Positions 47,879 through 56,601 of a stretch of 64,000 bases of DNA are shown one piece after another. Positions within the stretch are counted from its first letter, which is position 1. Each line of letters begins with the position of its first letter. The DNA lies in contig NZ_VFPH01000002.1 in assembly GCF_006717045.1 (NCBI RefSeq), forward strand, positions 2,480,001-2,544,000. The letters are read 5' to 3'. The notes under the pieces were generated by a model. That model saw only the letters and a program-made list of their open reading frames with translations. It ran no database searches and was not told the origin of the DNA. Source of the stretch: Pseudonocardia cypriaca. GTDB taxonomy: Bacteria > Actinomycetota > Actinomycetes > Mycobacteriales > Pseudonocardiaceae. A program made the position numbers and the translations under genes.

Positions 47879-49075
47879 AAGGGTCGGTTCGTGGTCGGGG
47901 AGCTCGATCGCGTCGGCCTTGCCGAACTGGGCCGCCATGAGGTTCCGCAGCGGCCAGCGGGTCATCCACCGAACCATGTGCGCCCGTAGCGCGATCGCAA
48001 GGCGCGTCTTCGGCACGAACCCGTTCACGCCGCCGGGCGGCAGCTCCTGCGCCTGGGCGGTGTAGGGCCGCATCACGTCCTCGTAGGCGGCGAAGGCGGC
48101 CCGGTGGTCACCCCCGGCCCTCGTGAGCTCGCCGGCCAGCACGTAGGCGCCCACCAGCGCGGCGCTGGTGCCGAGGCCGGTGAGCGGCGACGGGCACCAC
48201 GCGGCGTCGCCCAGCAGCACGACGCGGCCCGCGGACCAGGAGCCGACCCGGACCTGGCCGAGCTCCTCCAGCACGAGGTCGTCGGTGTCCCGGAGGTCGG
48301 CCACGACCTGGTCGGCGACCCACCCGGTGCCGGTGAACGTCCGGGTGAGCAGCGCGCGGTGGGCGTCGACGTCGCGCCGGTGCACCCCCGCGGGCGGCGT
48401 GCGCAAGGCCATCATGGCCTTGGCCCGACCCGGCGCCCGGTCCGGGCGCAGCGCCAGCATGGTGCCGGGCTCGTTGTACATCCGCATCCACCCGTCGAGC
48501 CCGTACCGGTCCGGAACCGTGAAGAAGGCCAGGACGCAGCCCAGCGGCCGGACGAACTGCTCCTCGGGACCGAACGCGAGCGCCCGCACCCCCGAGTGCA
48601 GCCCGTCCGCGCCGACGACCAGCCCGAACCGGCGCTGCGGGGAGCGCTGGAAGCGCACCGTGACGCCCTCGGCGTCCTCGTCGATGCCGGTGATCGCATC
48701 GTCGTAGAGGTACTCGACGCCGTCCTGGGCGGCGTCGAGGAGGACCTGGGCGAGGTCGCCGCGCATCACCTCGATCTCCGCGACGATGCCCTCCCCACCG
48801 AACGCCTCAGCGGCCATCCGCCCGAGCGACCGTCCCGCGGTATCGACGTAGGAAATGCCGCGCTCCTCGACGGTCACCGCGCGGACGGCGGGCATCAGTC
48901 CCATCCGCTCGACGACGGTGCGCCCGGCGCCCCGGAGGTCGACCGTCTGGCCGCCGGGACGCGGCGCGGGGGCGCGCTCGACGATCGTGGGCCGGTAACC
49001 GGCGCGGACCAGCCAGTAGGCGAGGGCGGGACCCGCGATCCCTCCGCCGGAGATCAGAACACTCTTCTCGTGCAC
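47852..49075 (-). CDS. FAD-dependent monooxygenase (PHBH/TetX-like)
   Basis: A 407-aa flavoprotein: VLISGGGIAGPALAYWLVRAGYRPTIVERAP (Rossmann GxGxxG variant), RGDLAQVLLDAA, VVGADGLHSGVR (DG motif), and VVLLGDAAWCPSPLTGLGTSAALVGAYVLAGEL (GD motif). It hydroxylates an aromatic or polyketide-like substrate with NAD(P)H and O2. GTG 49075 with GGGAG upstream. The last residues (LPTNGAFVG) are encoded by the CCGACGAACG repeat, so the natural C-terminus has been replaced. It is divergent from the GntR-TetR regulator, its likely repressor. Confidence 0.92.
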   Translation of the reverse strand: MHEKSVLISGGGIAGPALAYWLVRAGYRPTIVERAPAPRPGGQTVDLRGAGRTVVERMGLMPAVRAVTVEERGISYVDTAGRSLGRMAAEAFGGEGIVAEIEVMRGDLAQVLLDAAQDGVEYLYDDAITGIDEDAEGVTVRFQRSPQRRFGLVVGADGLHSGVRALAFGPEEQFVRPLGCVLAFFTVPDRYGLDGWMRMYNEPGTMLALRPDRAPGRAKAMMALRTPPAGVHRRDVDAHRALLTRTFTGTGWVADQVVADLRDTDDLVLEELGQVRVGSWSAGRVVLLGDAAWCPSPLTGLGTSAALVGAYVLAGELTRAGGDHRAAFAAYEDVMRPYTAQAQELPPGGVNGFVPKTRLAIALRAHMVRWMTRWPLRNLMAAQFGKADAIELPDHEPTLPTNGAFVG

Positions 49076-49175
49076 CGTACGACTCCCTTCGGTTTCCGGA
49101 CACCGCCGACCGTACGGCGTACAAACACACCTAACAAGCACCGTTCCCGTCTTGAGCTGCGTCTTTATGGGAGGA

Positions 49176-49231
49176 GCACTAGTGCACTATGGTCATGACG
49201 AGTGCTCCGCCGGACTCGGCCGCACTAGTGC
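49176..49231. promoter_or_regulatory. twin GCACTAGTGC operators
   Basis: The palindrome GCACTAGTGC occurs at 49176-49185 and 49222-49231, both followed by AC, 46 bp apart, between the divergent starts 49075 and 49255. They are the probable binding sites of the GntR-TetR regulator. Confidence 0.75.
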
Positions 49232-49254
49232 ACCTGCAGCAGGGAGGCCCTCAC

Positions 49255-50154
49255 GTGACCGAGACCACATCCGCGCGGATCGCCGCCGACCTCCGGTCCC
49301 GGATCGCCGCGGGCGAGTTCGGCCCCGGCGACCGCGTTCCGTCCACCCGGGACCTCACCCGGCGATGGGGCGTCGCGATGGCAACGGCCACCAGGGCGCT
49401 CTCCCTCCTGCAGGACGAAGGTGTGCTGCGGTCGGTGCGCGGGGTCGGCACGGTCGTCGCCGCCCGCCCGGCCGGCACCCGCCCCGCCCGGCGCCGCGCC
49501 ACGGCGAGCCCGGCCCGGGACGACGTCGTCCGGGCCGCGATCGAAGTGGCGGACGCCGAGGGGCTCGCGACGCTGTCGATGCGCCGGATCGCCGCCGAGC
49601 TCGACATCCCCACGATGTCGCTGTACCAGCACGTGGCGGGCAAGGACGAGCTGATCGTCCTCATGATCGACCGTGCGTTCGGCGAGCAGCCGCTGCCCGC
49701 GGAGCCCGCGCCGGACTGGCGTGCCGCGCTGGAGATCGCCGCACGGCTGGAATGGGCCGCCTTCCGGCGCCACCCATGGCTCGCGCCCGCGATGTCGCTC
49801 ACCCGTCCCCAGCCCGTCCCGAGCGCGCTCGCCTACACCGAATGGGTGCTCGGTGCCCTCGACGAGCGCGGGTTGGACCCGATCACGGCCTTCACCGTGC
49901 ACGTCATGCTCTTCAGCCACGTGCGAGGCATGGCGGTGAACCTCGAGTCGGAGGCCCAGGCCGAGGCCGAGAGCGGCCTGACGGCGGACGAGTGGATGGA
50001 CGCGCACGTCGGTGCGATCACCGCCCTCGCCGAAGGCGCCGAGTTCCCCTTCGTCACCCGGATGACCGGCCTCGACTTCGACCTCGACCTCGACGCCCTG
50101 TTCGAGCTCGGCCTGCGCTGCCTGCTCGACGGTCTGCGCGGCGTCCTGCCCTGA
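49255..50154 (+). CDS. GntR-TetR double-HTH regulator
   Basis: A 299-aa regulator with two DNA-binding domains. Residues 5-70 are a GntR winged helix (ARIAADLRSRIAAGEFGPGDRVPSTRDLTRRWGVAMATATRALSLLQDEGVLRSVRGVGTVV). From about residue 85 comes a TetR HTH (VVRAAIEVADAEGLATLSMRRIAAELDIPTMSLYQHVAGKDELIVLM), followed by a TetR_C helical ligand domain. GTG 49255 with AGGGAGG 7 nt upstream is preferred over the ATG at 49189, which would place the operators inside the coding region. It probably represses itself and the divergent monooxygenase. Confidence 0.9.
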   Translation: MTETTSARIAADLRSRIAAGEFGPGDRVPSTRDLTRRWGVAMATATRALSLLQDEGVLRSVRGVGTVVAARPAGTRPARRRATASPARDDVVRAAIEVADAEGLATLSMRRIAAELDIPTMSLYQHVAGKDELIVLMIDRAFGEQPLPAEPAPDWRAALEIAARLEWAAFRRHPWLAPAMSLTRPQPVPSALAYTEWVLGALDERGLDPITAFTVHVMLFSHVRGMAVNLESEAQAEAESGLTADEWMDAHVGAITALAEGAEFPFVTRMTGLDFDLDLDALFELGLRCLLDGLRGVLP

Positions 50155-50225
50155 CCCGAGGACCAGGGCTCGGGTCAGGGTCGTTCCCGATCACACCGCC
50201 CGTCCGCCGGGGCACCGTTCCGGGC

Positions 50226-50927
50226 GTGTCCGGAAACGATCGAACCTGGCGGCAGCTGACGGTGTGGCTGCACGTCGTCTCATCCGTCGGCTGGATGGCT
50301 CTTGCGCTGACGTTGCTCGCGCTGCTCGCCCTCGCCACCACCGAACCCGGCAGCGCGCCGAGCGCGACGGCGATGGCCCACTTCCTCGACACCGTCCTGC
50401 TCGCGCCGCTGGCCAACACGTCGGCGTCCACCGGTCTGGTGCTCTCGCTCGGCACCGCGTGGGGGTTGGTCCACCAGCGCTGGGTACTCACCAAGTTCGC
50501 CATCACGCTCGTTCAGCTCTACGCCGGGATCTTCCTGCTCTCCAGGGCGCTCGACGACGCGGCCACCGCCGCTGAGGCAGCGCCCGCGATGGTCGGCGGG
50601 ACACTGGCGATGGCGGGCGCGCTCGGCTTCCAGGCGTGGCTCTCGGTCACCAAGCCGTGGCCGCGGACGCGTTGGGCCCGGCACCGCCGGACCGGCCGCC
50701 CGGTCCGGCTCCCGACCGCCCCGCCCGCGCTCTTCGCCTTCGCCGTGCTCGCCCCGCTCGTCGACATCGCCGTGGGGACGTTCGTCGGCTTCCCGACGCC
50801 CGTCCTGTCGCTGCTGTCGGTGGTGGCGGCGGCCGTGATGCGGCAACGTTCGCTGCGTGCCCCGGAGGCATCCGGACGGGTGCAGACGAGCCCCACCGTC
50901 CCCGCGATCGGCGAGACTCGTCCGTGA
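50226..50927 (+). CDS. hypothetical membrane protein (DUF2269/CopD-like)
   Basis: A 233-aa protein with about five TM helices: LTVWLHVVSSVGWMALALTLLALLALA, FLDTVLLAPLANTSASTGLVLSL, WVLTKFAITLVQLYAGIFLLS, APAMVGGTLAMAGALGFQAWL and ALFAFAVLAPLVDIAVGTFVG. The HxxSSxxW helix 1 and the 'RW..K' loop resemble DUF2269-type integral membrane proteins. GTG 50226. Function unknown. Confidence 0.75.
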   Translation: MSGNDRTWRQLTVWLHVVSSVGWMALALTLLALLALATTEPGSAPSATAMAHFLDTVLLAPLANTSASTGLVLSLGTAWGLVHQRWVLTKFAITLVQLYAGIFLLSRALDDAATAAEAAPAMVGGTLAMAGALGFQAWLSVTKPWPRTRWARHRRTGRPVRLPTAPPALFAFAVLAPLVDIAVGTFVGFPTPVLSLLSVVAAAVMRQRSLRAPEASGRVQTSPTVPAIGETRP

Positions 50928-50957
50928 CCCACCGGTCGAGGCGAGTGAGGTGCGGCG

Positions 50958-51371
50958 ATGAGCTTGACCAACGTGTGGGTGCAGACCGGCTCCGACGGGC
51001 TGGTGCGCGCCGACCAGGTCGTCGGCATCGAGGCGCACTCGACCGCGGGTCTGCGGGACACGCAGTCGCACTGGCTGCTCGACGTCGTGCTCGCCACCTC
51101 GGTCGGCAGCGGGTACCGCGAGGCCTGGAACGTCACGGCGCTGCACCGCACCCTCGCCCAGACCACGGCCGCGCCGGAAGGAGCCTCCGTCGCGCTCGCC
51201 CGGCTGCTCGCCCAGCTCGACACGGTGAGCGCAGCCGGCGTCGTCACCACCGAGAAGGTGGGCACCCGGCAGAACGACGGGTTCAGCACGAGCGCTGGGA
51301 GCATCCGCTTCCGGTTCGTACCGTTCGAGGCACCGGTGCGGGACGACCGCACCGACGCGGAGTACCTCTGA
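50958..51371 (+). CDS. hypothetical protein
   Basis: A 137-aa soluble protein (SLTNVWVQTGSDGLVRADQVVGIEAHSTAGLRDTQSHWLLDVVLATSVGSGYREAWNVTALHRTLAQT), with a mixed alpha/beta pattern and no Cys. No recognised family. ATG 50958 is preceded by GTGAGGTGCGGCG. It is followed within 12 bp by the FAD oxidoreductase gene, so the two are probably cotranscribed. Confidence 0.7.
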   Translation: MSLTNVWVQTGSDGLVRADQVVGIEAHSTAGLRDTQSHWLLDVVLATSVGSGYREAWNVTALHRTLAQTTAAPEGASVALARLLAQLDTVSAAGVVTTEKVGTRQNDGFSTSAGSIRFRFVPFEAPVRDDRTDAEYL

Positions 51372-51383
51372 GGGGTGGCGGGG

Positions 51384-52379
51384 ATGCGGGTAGCCGTGGT
51401 GGGTGCGGGTGTGGTGGGCCTGTCGGCGACCGCCGCGCTCATGCAGCGCGGCGCGGAGGTGGTCTGCTACGAGCGGGCCGACGAGCCGATGACCGGGCGC
51501 TCGGTCGGGTCGTCACGGATCTTCCGCCTCGCCCACCGGGAACCCGAGCTGGTGCGGCTGGCGGTCGACGCCCGCGCCGGGTTCGACCGGTGGGCCGAGC
51601 AGGCCGGCCGTCCCATGCTCGTCCCGAGCGGATGCGTGATCAGCGGCGCCGACGTCGCGGAGTGGGCGGCTGGCATGGAGGCGGCGGGCGTGCCGCTCGA
51701 GATGCCGGCGACCCCCGACCGGCTGCGGCTGCCCACGCGCCGGCCTCCGAGCGAGGCGCTGCTCGACCCGTCCGGTGGGGTCGTCGACGTCGACGCGGTC
51801 CGCGAGTACCTCACCGGGCTGACGAAGCGGGCGCTGCGCCACGAACCCGTCGACGCCGTCGACGACGATGGGCACGTGTGGACCCGGAGCGGGCCCGCCC
51901 GGTTCGACGCCGTGGTCCTGGCGGCGGGGGCGGGCACTCCGCAGCTCGCCGCACAGGCGGGGATCGCGGTACCGGGCGAGCTCCAGCACCACGCCCGCTT
52001 CACCTTCCCCGTCGACCCCACGGTCGCGTGGCAGAGCTGGATCGACCTCCCCGCCAACGGGCTCGGCACCTACCAGCACGCGAGCGGCCCGGGCCGGTGG
52101 GCCGTCGGGGGCCACCTCGACGCGGCCGTCACGGCGTGGGAGGTCGGGCGGGACGCGGCCACCACGGCCTCGCGGGAGGCGGTGCTGGAGTACGCGCGCG
52201 AGCACCTCGCCGTGGAGCCGCGGATCGTCGAGACGGTCTACTGCACGCCGATGCCCGGCCTCGGCGACGGGTTCCACGTCCAGCGTGCCGGCCGGGTGGT
52301 GGCGGTGCACGGGGAGAACCTGTTCAAGTTCGCCCCGGTGCTCGGCGCGGCCCTCGCGGCGGCGTGCGAGCTGGTGTGA
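51384..52379 (+). CDS. FAD-dependent oxidoreductase (DAO/MSOX family)
   Basis: A 331-aa amine/amino-acid oxidase type: MRVAVVGAGVVGLSATAALMQRGAEVVCYERAD (FAD-binding Rossmann), SSRIFRLAHREPELVRLA (typical of sarcosine oxidase-like proteins), FDAVVLAAGAGTPQLAAQAG and GRVVAVHGENLFKFAPVLG near the end. It should oxidise an N-methyl or amino compound. ATG 51384 with GAGGGG upstream is taken; GTG 51375 is in frame. It is convergent with the DUF4245 gene, with no gap. Confidence 0.9.
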   Translation: MRVAVVGAGVVGLSATAALMQRGAEVVCYERADEPMTGRSVGSSRIFRLAHREPELVRLAVDARAGFDRWAEQAGRPMLVPSGCVISGADVAEWAAGMEAAGVPLEMPATPDRLRLPTRRPPSEALLDPSGGVVDVDAVREYLTGLTKRALRHEPVDAVDDDGHVWTRSGPARFDAVVLAAGAGTPQLAAQAGIAVPGELQHHARFTFPVDPTVAWQSWIDLPANGLGTYQHASGPGRWAVGGHLDAAVTAWEVGRDAATTASREAVLEYAREHLAVEPRIVETVYCTPMPGLGDGFHVQRAGRVVAVHGENLFKFAPVLGAALAAACELV

Positions 52380-52976
52380 TCAGCGGCTGACGACCTCGCC
52401 GCGCACCGCGGCCACGGCGAGCGTCCGGAAGTCCGCGTCGCTCGCGCTGCCGGTGACCAGCAGCCGCACCCCGTCGAGGTCGGTGATCCAGATCGGTTCG
52501 GCGCGCTCACCGGTGTAGGCCACCCACTGCTGGCCTTCGACGTCCACGGTGCCCTGCGCGGGTGCCGCCCCGCCGCCCGCCTCGGCGCGCAGCATGGCCT
52601 CCTCGGTGGCGTCGCCCTGCTGCAGCCGCAGGTACCGGCCGTCCGGGGTGAGGAAACCGGTGCTGACGACGCGGCCGCCCTCGGGGATCGAGGTCCGGTT
52701 CACGGCGTTGGCCCGCCAGCCGTCCGGGACGGCCGGGACGCGCAGCGGGAACGTCGAGCCCGGTGCGAGGCGCGTGAGCTCGGCGGCGACGGCGACCGTC
52801 GGGAGCCGGGAACCGTCGACGGTGGGGCCGGTCGGCGCGAACGTGCACGAGCGCGAGACCCCGCCGGCGGCGAGCACCACCAGCGCGAGCACGACGAGGG
52901 CACCGACCATGTCGCGCATGGTCAGTGCGGAACGCGGAGGCTTCGCCGAAGGGCCGGATTCGCTCACGGTCTCCAT
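52380..52976 (-). CDS. DUF4245-family membrane-anchored protein
   Basis: A 198-aa protein: SALTMRDMVGALVVLALVVLAAGGVSRSCTF is the DUF4245 N-terminal TM helix and RDM motif, followed by an extracytoplasmic domain (FPLRVPAVPDGWRANAVNR, WVAYTGERAEPIWITDLDGVRLLVTGSASDADFRTLA). The family is actinobacterial and typically lies divergent from glpX, exactly as here. Function unknown. ATG 52976. Confidence 0.92.
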   Translation of the reverse strand: METVSESGPSAKPPRSALTMRDMVGALVVLALVVLAAGGVSRSCTFAPTGPTVDGSRLPTVAVAAELTRLAPGSTFPLRVPAVPDGWRANAVNRTSIPEGGRVVSTGFLTPDGRYLRLQQGDATEEAMLRAEAGGGAAPAQGTVDVEGQQWVAYTGERAEPIWITDLDGVRLLVTGSASDADFRTLAVAAVRGEVVSR

Positions 52977-53112
52977 CGTGCAGCACGAGTGGATGACCCG
53001 TCGTGCCGATGGTCTCAGTGTGGATCGACAGGACCGCGGAGCGTGGCGGCATCTGCGAGGATCGGACTCCACGATTCCCGCGCCGTCGTCGCCGCGGGAG
53101 AAGGAGGGCGAG

Positions 53113-54189
53113 ATGACGACATCGGAGGGCGTGGCGACCCCACGCGAGAGCCGACGCGAGGCACCGGACCGCAACCTGGCCATGGAGCTCGTCCGCGTCA
53201 CCGAGGCGGCGGCGATGGCGGCGGGCCGGTGGGTGGGCCGCGGCGACAAGAACGGCGGTGACGGCGCGGCGGTCGACGCGATGCGCCAGCTCATCGGCAC
53301 CGTGTCCATGCGCGGCGTCGTCGTGATCGGCGAGGGCGAGAAGGACGAAGCGCCCATGCTGTACAACGGCGAGCCCGTCGGCGACGGCACCGGGCCCGAC
53401 TGCGACGTGGCCGTCGACCCCATCGACGGCACCACGCTGATGGCCAAGGGCATGCCCGGGTCGGTCGCCGTGCTCGCGGTGGCCGAGCGCGGCGCGATGT
53501 TCGACCCGTCGGCCGTCTTCTACATGGAGAAGCTCGCGGTCGGACCGGAGGCGGCCGACGTCATCGACATCACCGCGCCCATCGGCGAGAACATCCGCCG
53601 CGTTGCCCGCGCGAAGCGGCTCGAGGTCAGCGACGTCACGGTCTGCGTGCTGGACCGGCCGCGGCACGAGTCCATCGTGAAGGAGATCCGCGCCACCGGG
53701 GCGCGCATCCAGTTCATCTCCGACGGCGACGTCGCCGGCTCGATCTCCGCCGCCCGCCCCAACACCGGCATCGACCTGCTGGTCGGGATCGGTGGCACCC
53801 CCGAGGGCATCATCAGCGCGGCCGCCCTCAAGTGCATGGGCGGCGCCATCCAGGGCCGGCTGTGGCCGCGCGACGACGAGGAGCGGGAGAAGGCCGTCGC
53901 CGCAGGGCACGACCTCGACCGCGTCCTCAGCACCGACGAGCTCGTCCGCGGCGACAACGTCTTCTTCTGCGCGACCGGCGTCACCGACGGCGACCTGCTG
54001 CAGGGTGTGCGCTACTGGGCGGGCGGCTGCACCACGCAGTCGATCGTGATGCGCTCGAAGTCCGGCACGGTGCGCATGATCGAGGGCTACCACCGGCTCA
54101 CGAAGCTGCGCGAGTACTCCTCGGTGAACTTCGACTTCTCCGCCGAGCAGCTCGCGGCGTTCGAGCACACCCCGCCACCGCTGCCCTGA
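53113..54189 (+). CDS. glpX: fructose-1,6-bisphosphatase, class II
   Basis: A 358-aa GlpX-type FBPase for gluconeogenesis. Metal-binding motifs GEGEKDEAPMLYNGE and DPIDGTTLMAKG (about residues 98-110) are intact, as are ISDGDVAGSI and GTPEGIISAAALKCMGG. AAGGAGG lies upstream of ATG 53113. It is divergent from DUF4245 and upstream of fumC, which is separated by 314 bp. Confidence 0.97.
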   Translation: MTTSEGVATPRESRREAPDRNLAMELVRVTEAAAMAAGRWVGRGDKNGGDGAAVDAMRQLIGTVSMRGVVVIGEGEKDEAPMLYNGEPVGDGTGPDCDVAVDPIDGTTLMAKGMPGSVAVLAVAERGAMFDPSAVFYMEKLAVGPEAADVIDITAPIGENIRRVARAKRLEVSDVTVCVLDRPRHESIVKEIRATGARIQFISDGDVAGSISAARPNTGIDLLVGIGGTPEGIISAAALKCMGGAIQGRLWPRDDEEREKAVAAGHDLDRVLSTDELVRGDNVFFCATGVTDGDLLQGVRYWAGGCTTQSIVMRSKSGTVRMIEGYHRLTKLREYSSVNFDFSAEQLAAFEHTPPPLP

Positions 54190-54503
54190 CCCGCCGGACC
54201 AACTCACCCGCGCGGAGGACCGGACCGCAGGGCCAGCGGACACCAGCACCGCGGCGCCGCCCGTGCGCAGCACGCTCCGGGCGGCGCGGTGCCGGGCCCG
54301 TCACGCGCAGTCTTCTCGCGTTCGGAGAACCCGCTCCCGGCCCCCGGACCGGGCCGCTCGCGGGGGCGGGAGCGGGAGAACGGCATGCACCGATCGTTGC
54401 GGCTCCGGGCCGGGGGCGGGATACGCACATCTGCGTACCCGGGCGGGGTGGGCGCCGCCACCTCCTGATGCACTCCGGCACGGGGTGGGACGAGACTGGG
54501 CAC
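54190..54503. other. intergenic region glpX-fumC
   Basis: 314 bp with no convincing gene. A small inverted repeat TACGCA-CATC-TGCGTA lies near 54422-54438 and may be an operator or hairpin in the fumC leader. A Pro/Arg-rich minus-strand frame here was not accepted as coding. Confidence 0.5.
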
Positions 54504-55913
54504 ATGTCCACCGACGACGGGTTCCGGATCGAGCACGACACGATGGGCGAGGTCAAGGTGCCCGTCGACGCACTGTGGCGCGCGCAGACCCAGCGCGCCG
54601 TCGAGAACTTCCCGATCTCCGGGCGCGGCCTCGAACGCGCCCAGATCCGCGCTCTCGGCCTGGTCAAGGGTGCCGCCGCGCGGGTGAACAAGCAGATCGG
54701 CGTGCTCTCGCCCGAGCTGGCCGACGCGATCGCCGCCGCGGCCGACGAGGTCGCAGCCGGAATGCACGACGAGCACTTCCCGGTCGACGTGTTCCAGACG
54801 GGCTCGGGCACCAGCTCCAACATGAACGCCAACGAGGTGATCGCGTCGATCGCCGCCCGTGCCGGCGTCGAGGTGCACCCGAACGACCACGTCAACGCGT
54901 CGCAGTCGTCCAACGACGTCTTCCCGACCACGATCCACGTCGCCGCCACCGAGGCGCTGCTGAACGACGTCGTCCCCGCGCTGGAGCACCTGGCCGCCGC
55001 GCTGCGCCGCCGCGCCGAGGACTGGGCGGACGTCGTCAAGGCCGGGCGCACGCACCTCATGGACGCCGTGCCGATCACGCTGGGCCAGGAGGCGGGCGGC
55101 TGGGCGACGCAGATGGAGTACGGCGCCAACCGGGTCCGCGACGTGCTGCCCCGGCTGGCGCAGCTCCCGATCGGCGGCACCGCGGTCGGTACCGGGCTGA
55201 ACGCGCCCGAAGAGTTCGCCCGGCGGGTGGTCGAGGAGCTGCGCACCGCCACCGGCCTGCAGGAGCTCACCGAGGCCGAGGACCACATCGAGGCCCAGGG
55301 CGCACGCGACGGGCTCGTCGAGGCCTCCGGCGCCCTGCGGACCGTGGCCGTATCCCTGTTCAAGGTCGCCAACGACATCCGCTGGCTCGGCTCCGGCCCG
55401 CGCACCGGCCTCGCCGAGCTGCGCCTGCCCGACCTGCAGCCGGGCAGCTCGATCATGCCGGGCAAGGTCAACCCGGTGATCTGCGAGGCCACGATGATGG
55501 TGGCCACCCAGGTCATCGGCAACGACGCCACGGTCGCGTTCGCGGGATCGCAGGGCAACCTCGAGCTGAACGTGATGATGCCGGTCATGGCGCGCAACCT
55601 GCTCGAGTCGGCCCGGCTCCTCGCGGCAGCGGCGCGGGTACTCGCCGACAAGGTCGTCGACGGCACCGAAGCCGACCTGGAACGCACCCGCGAGCTCGCC
55701 GAGTCCTCACCGTCGATCGTCACCCCGCTCAACCGGTACATCGGCTACGAGGAGGCGGCCTCGATCGCGAAGCAGTCGCTCAAGGAGCGCAAGACGATCC
55801 GCGAGGTCGTGCTCGAGCGCGGGCACGTCGACGACGGCAAGCTCACGATGGAGCAGCTCGACGCCGCACTCGACGTGCTGGCGATGGCGCGCGGGGGCAG
55901 GTCAGCGGGGTAG
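54504..55913 (+). CDS. fumC: fumarate hydratase, class II
   Basis: A 469-aa class II fumarase (fumarate to malate, TCA cycle). Substrate-binding blocks TGSGTSSNMNANEVIA, NASQSSNDVFPTTIHVAA and AGRTHLMDAVPITLGQE, with the signature GSSIMPGKVNPVICEA (catalytic Ser loop near residues 313-323), are intact. ATG 54504. Followed by almost 1 kb of non-coding repeat DNA. Confidence 0.97.
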   Translation: MSTDDGFRIEHDTMGEVKVPVDALWRAQTQRAVENFPISGRGLERAQIRALGLVKGAAARVNKQIGVLSPELADAIAAAADEVAAGMHDEHFPVDVFQTGSGTSSNMNANEVIASIAARAGVEVHPNDHVNASQSSNDVFPTTIHVAATEALLNDVVPALEHLAAALRRRAEDWADVVKAGRTHLMDAVPITLGQEAGGWATQMEYGANRVRDVLPRLAQLPIGGTAVGTGLNAPEEFARRVVEELRTATGLQELTEAEDHIEAQGARDGLVEASGALRTVAVSLFKVANDIRWLGSGPRTGLAELRLPDLQPGSSIMPGKVNPVICEATMMVATQVIGNDATVAFAGSQGNLELNVMMPVMARNLLESARLLAAAARVLADKVVDGTEADLERTRELAESSPSIVTPLNRYIGYEEAASIAKQSLKERKTIREVVLERGHVDDGKLTMEQLDAALDVLAMARGGRSAG

Positions 55914-55972
55914 TTCCGACGCGCTCAGGACGCTTCGGTGGCACCAAACCCGTCCAGGCAACCTCCCCGCCA

Positions 55973-56141
55973 GGCCTTCGGTGGCGCCGCGCATCATGCG
56001 GGGCCGCCCCTCACGCCTCAAGGGCGCTCCGCGATCGCTACCGCGACCCTTGACCCGTGAGCCTCTGCGGCCCCTGATGGCCCGCTTCGCGGGCAGGCCA
56101 CAGGCCAGCCCCTTCCTGCGCGCGGCGCCACCGAAGGCCGG
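55973..56141. mobile_element. MITE-like element A
   Basis: About 169 bp bounded by a perfect 20-bp terminal inverted repeat: GGCCTTCGGTGGCGCCGCGC at the left end and its complement at the right end. The interior (CGGGGCCGCCCCTCAC, CTCAAGGGCGCT, GCGACCCTTGACC, CCCGCTTCGCGGGCAGGCC) is homologous to element B in inverted orientation. No coding capacity. Confidence 0.7.
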
Positions 56142-56150
56142 CCTCACCAT

Positions 56151-56218
56151 CATGATCACGGCTTCGGTGCGAAAACGGCGATAACCAGCCGGGAACGCGC
56201 CGAACCGCCGATCATGGG
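56151..56218. repeat. imperfect CATGATC hairpin
   Basis: CATGATCACGGCTTCGG (from 56151) pairs with CCGAACCGCCGATCATG (to 56217), about 16 of 21 positions, enclosing AAAACGGCGATAACCAGCCG. It lies between the two inverted MITE-like elements. Confidence 0.5.
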
Positions 56219-56420
56219 GTGGGAGCCAGGTCGCGGCGACCCTGATCGGCGCGAGGAGCACACCAGGGCCGCGGGCGAGGCCGTCACGTACTTCTCGGGA
56301 GTAATCCGCAAGGTTCACGCACACGTTCTCGGGCCGCGCGGCCCGTCGACCGGTTGTGTGGACCGACAAGGGATGCGCGAGCACATACCCGGTGCGCGAA
56401 GGCAACCAGATGCCCGACAC

Positions 56421-56601
56421 CGGCCTCCTGACGGCGCCGCGCGCCCAGGAGGGCAGGCCCTTGGGCCTGCCCGCGAAGCGGGCCTGAAAGGGGTCGCAGA
56501 GGCTCGCAGGTCAAGGGTCGCGCCAGCGATCGCGAAGCGACGCGCAGCGCCCTTGAGCTGTGAGGGGCGGCCCCGCACAGTGCGCGGCGCCGCCAGGAGG
56601 C
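56421..56601. mobile_element. MITE-like element B (inverted relative to A)
   Basis: About 181 bp with terminal inverted repeats GGCCTCCTGACGGCGCCGCG / GGCCTCCTGGCGGCGCCGCG (one mismatch). Its reverse complement aligns with element A through most of its length, with a roughly 12-bp longer interior around CGCGTCGCTTCGCGATCGC. No transposase; it would be non-autonomous. Confidence 0.7.

Noticed and set aside
54204..54384. Small minus-strand frame between glpX and fumC
   Set aside because: No ribosome site, Arg/Pro-rich, no recognisable family.
55973..56601. Composite insertion sequence
   Set aside because: No transposase frame anywhere between or near the inverted elements; kept only as MITE-like non-autonomous repeats.
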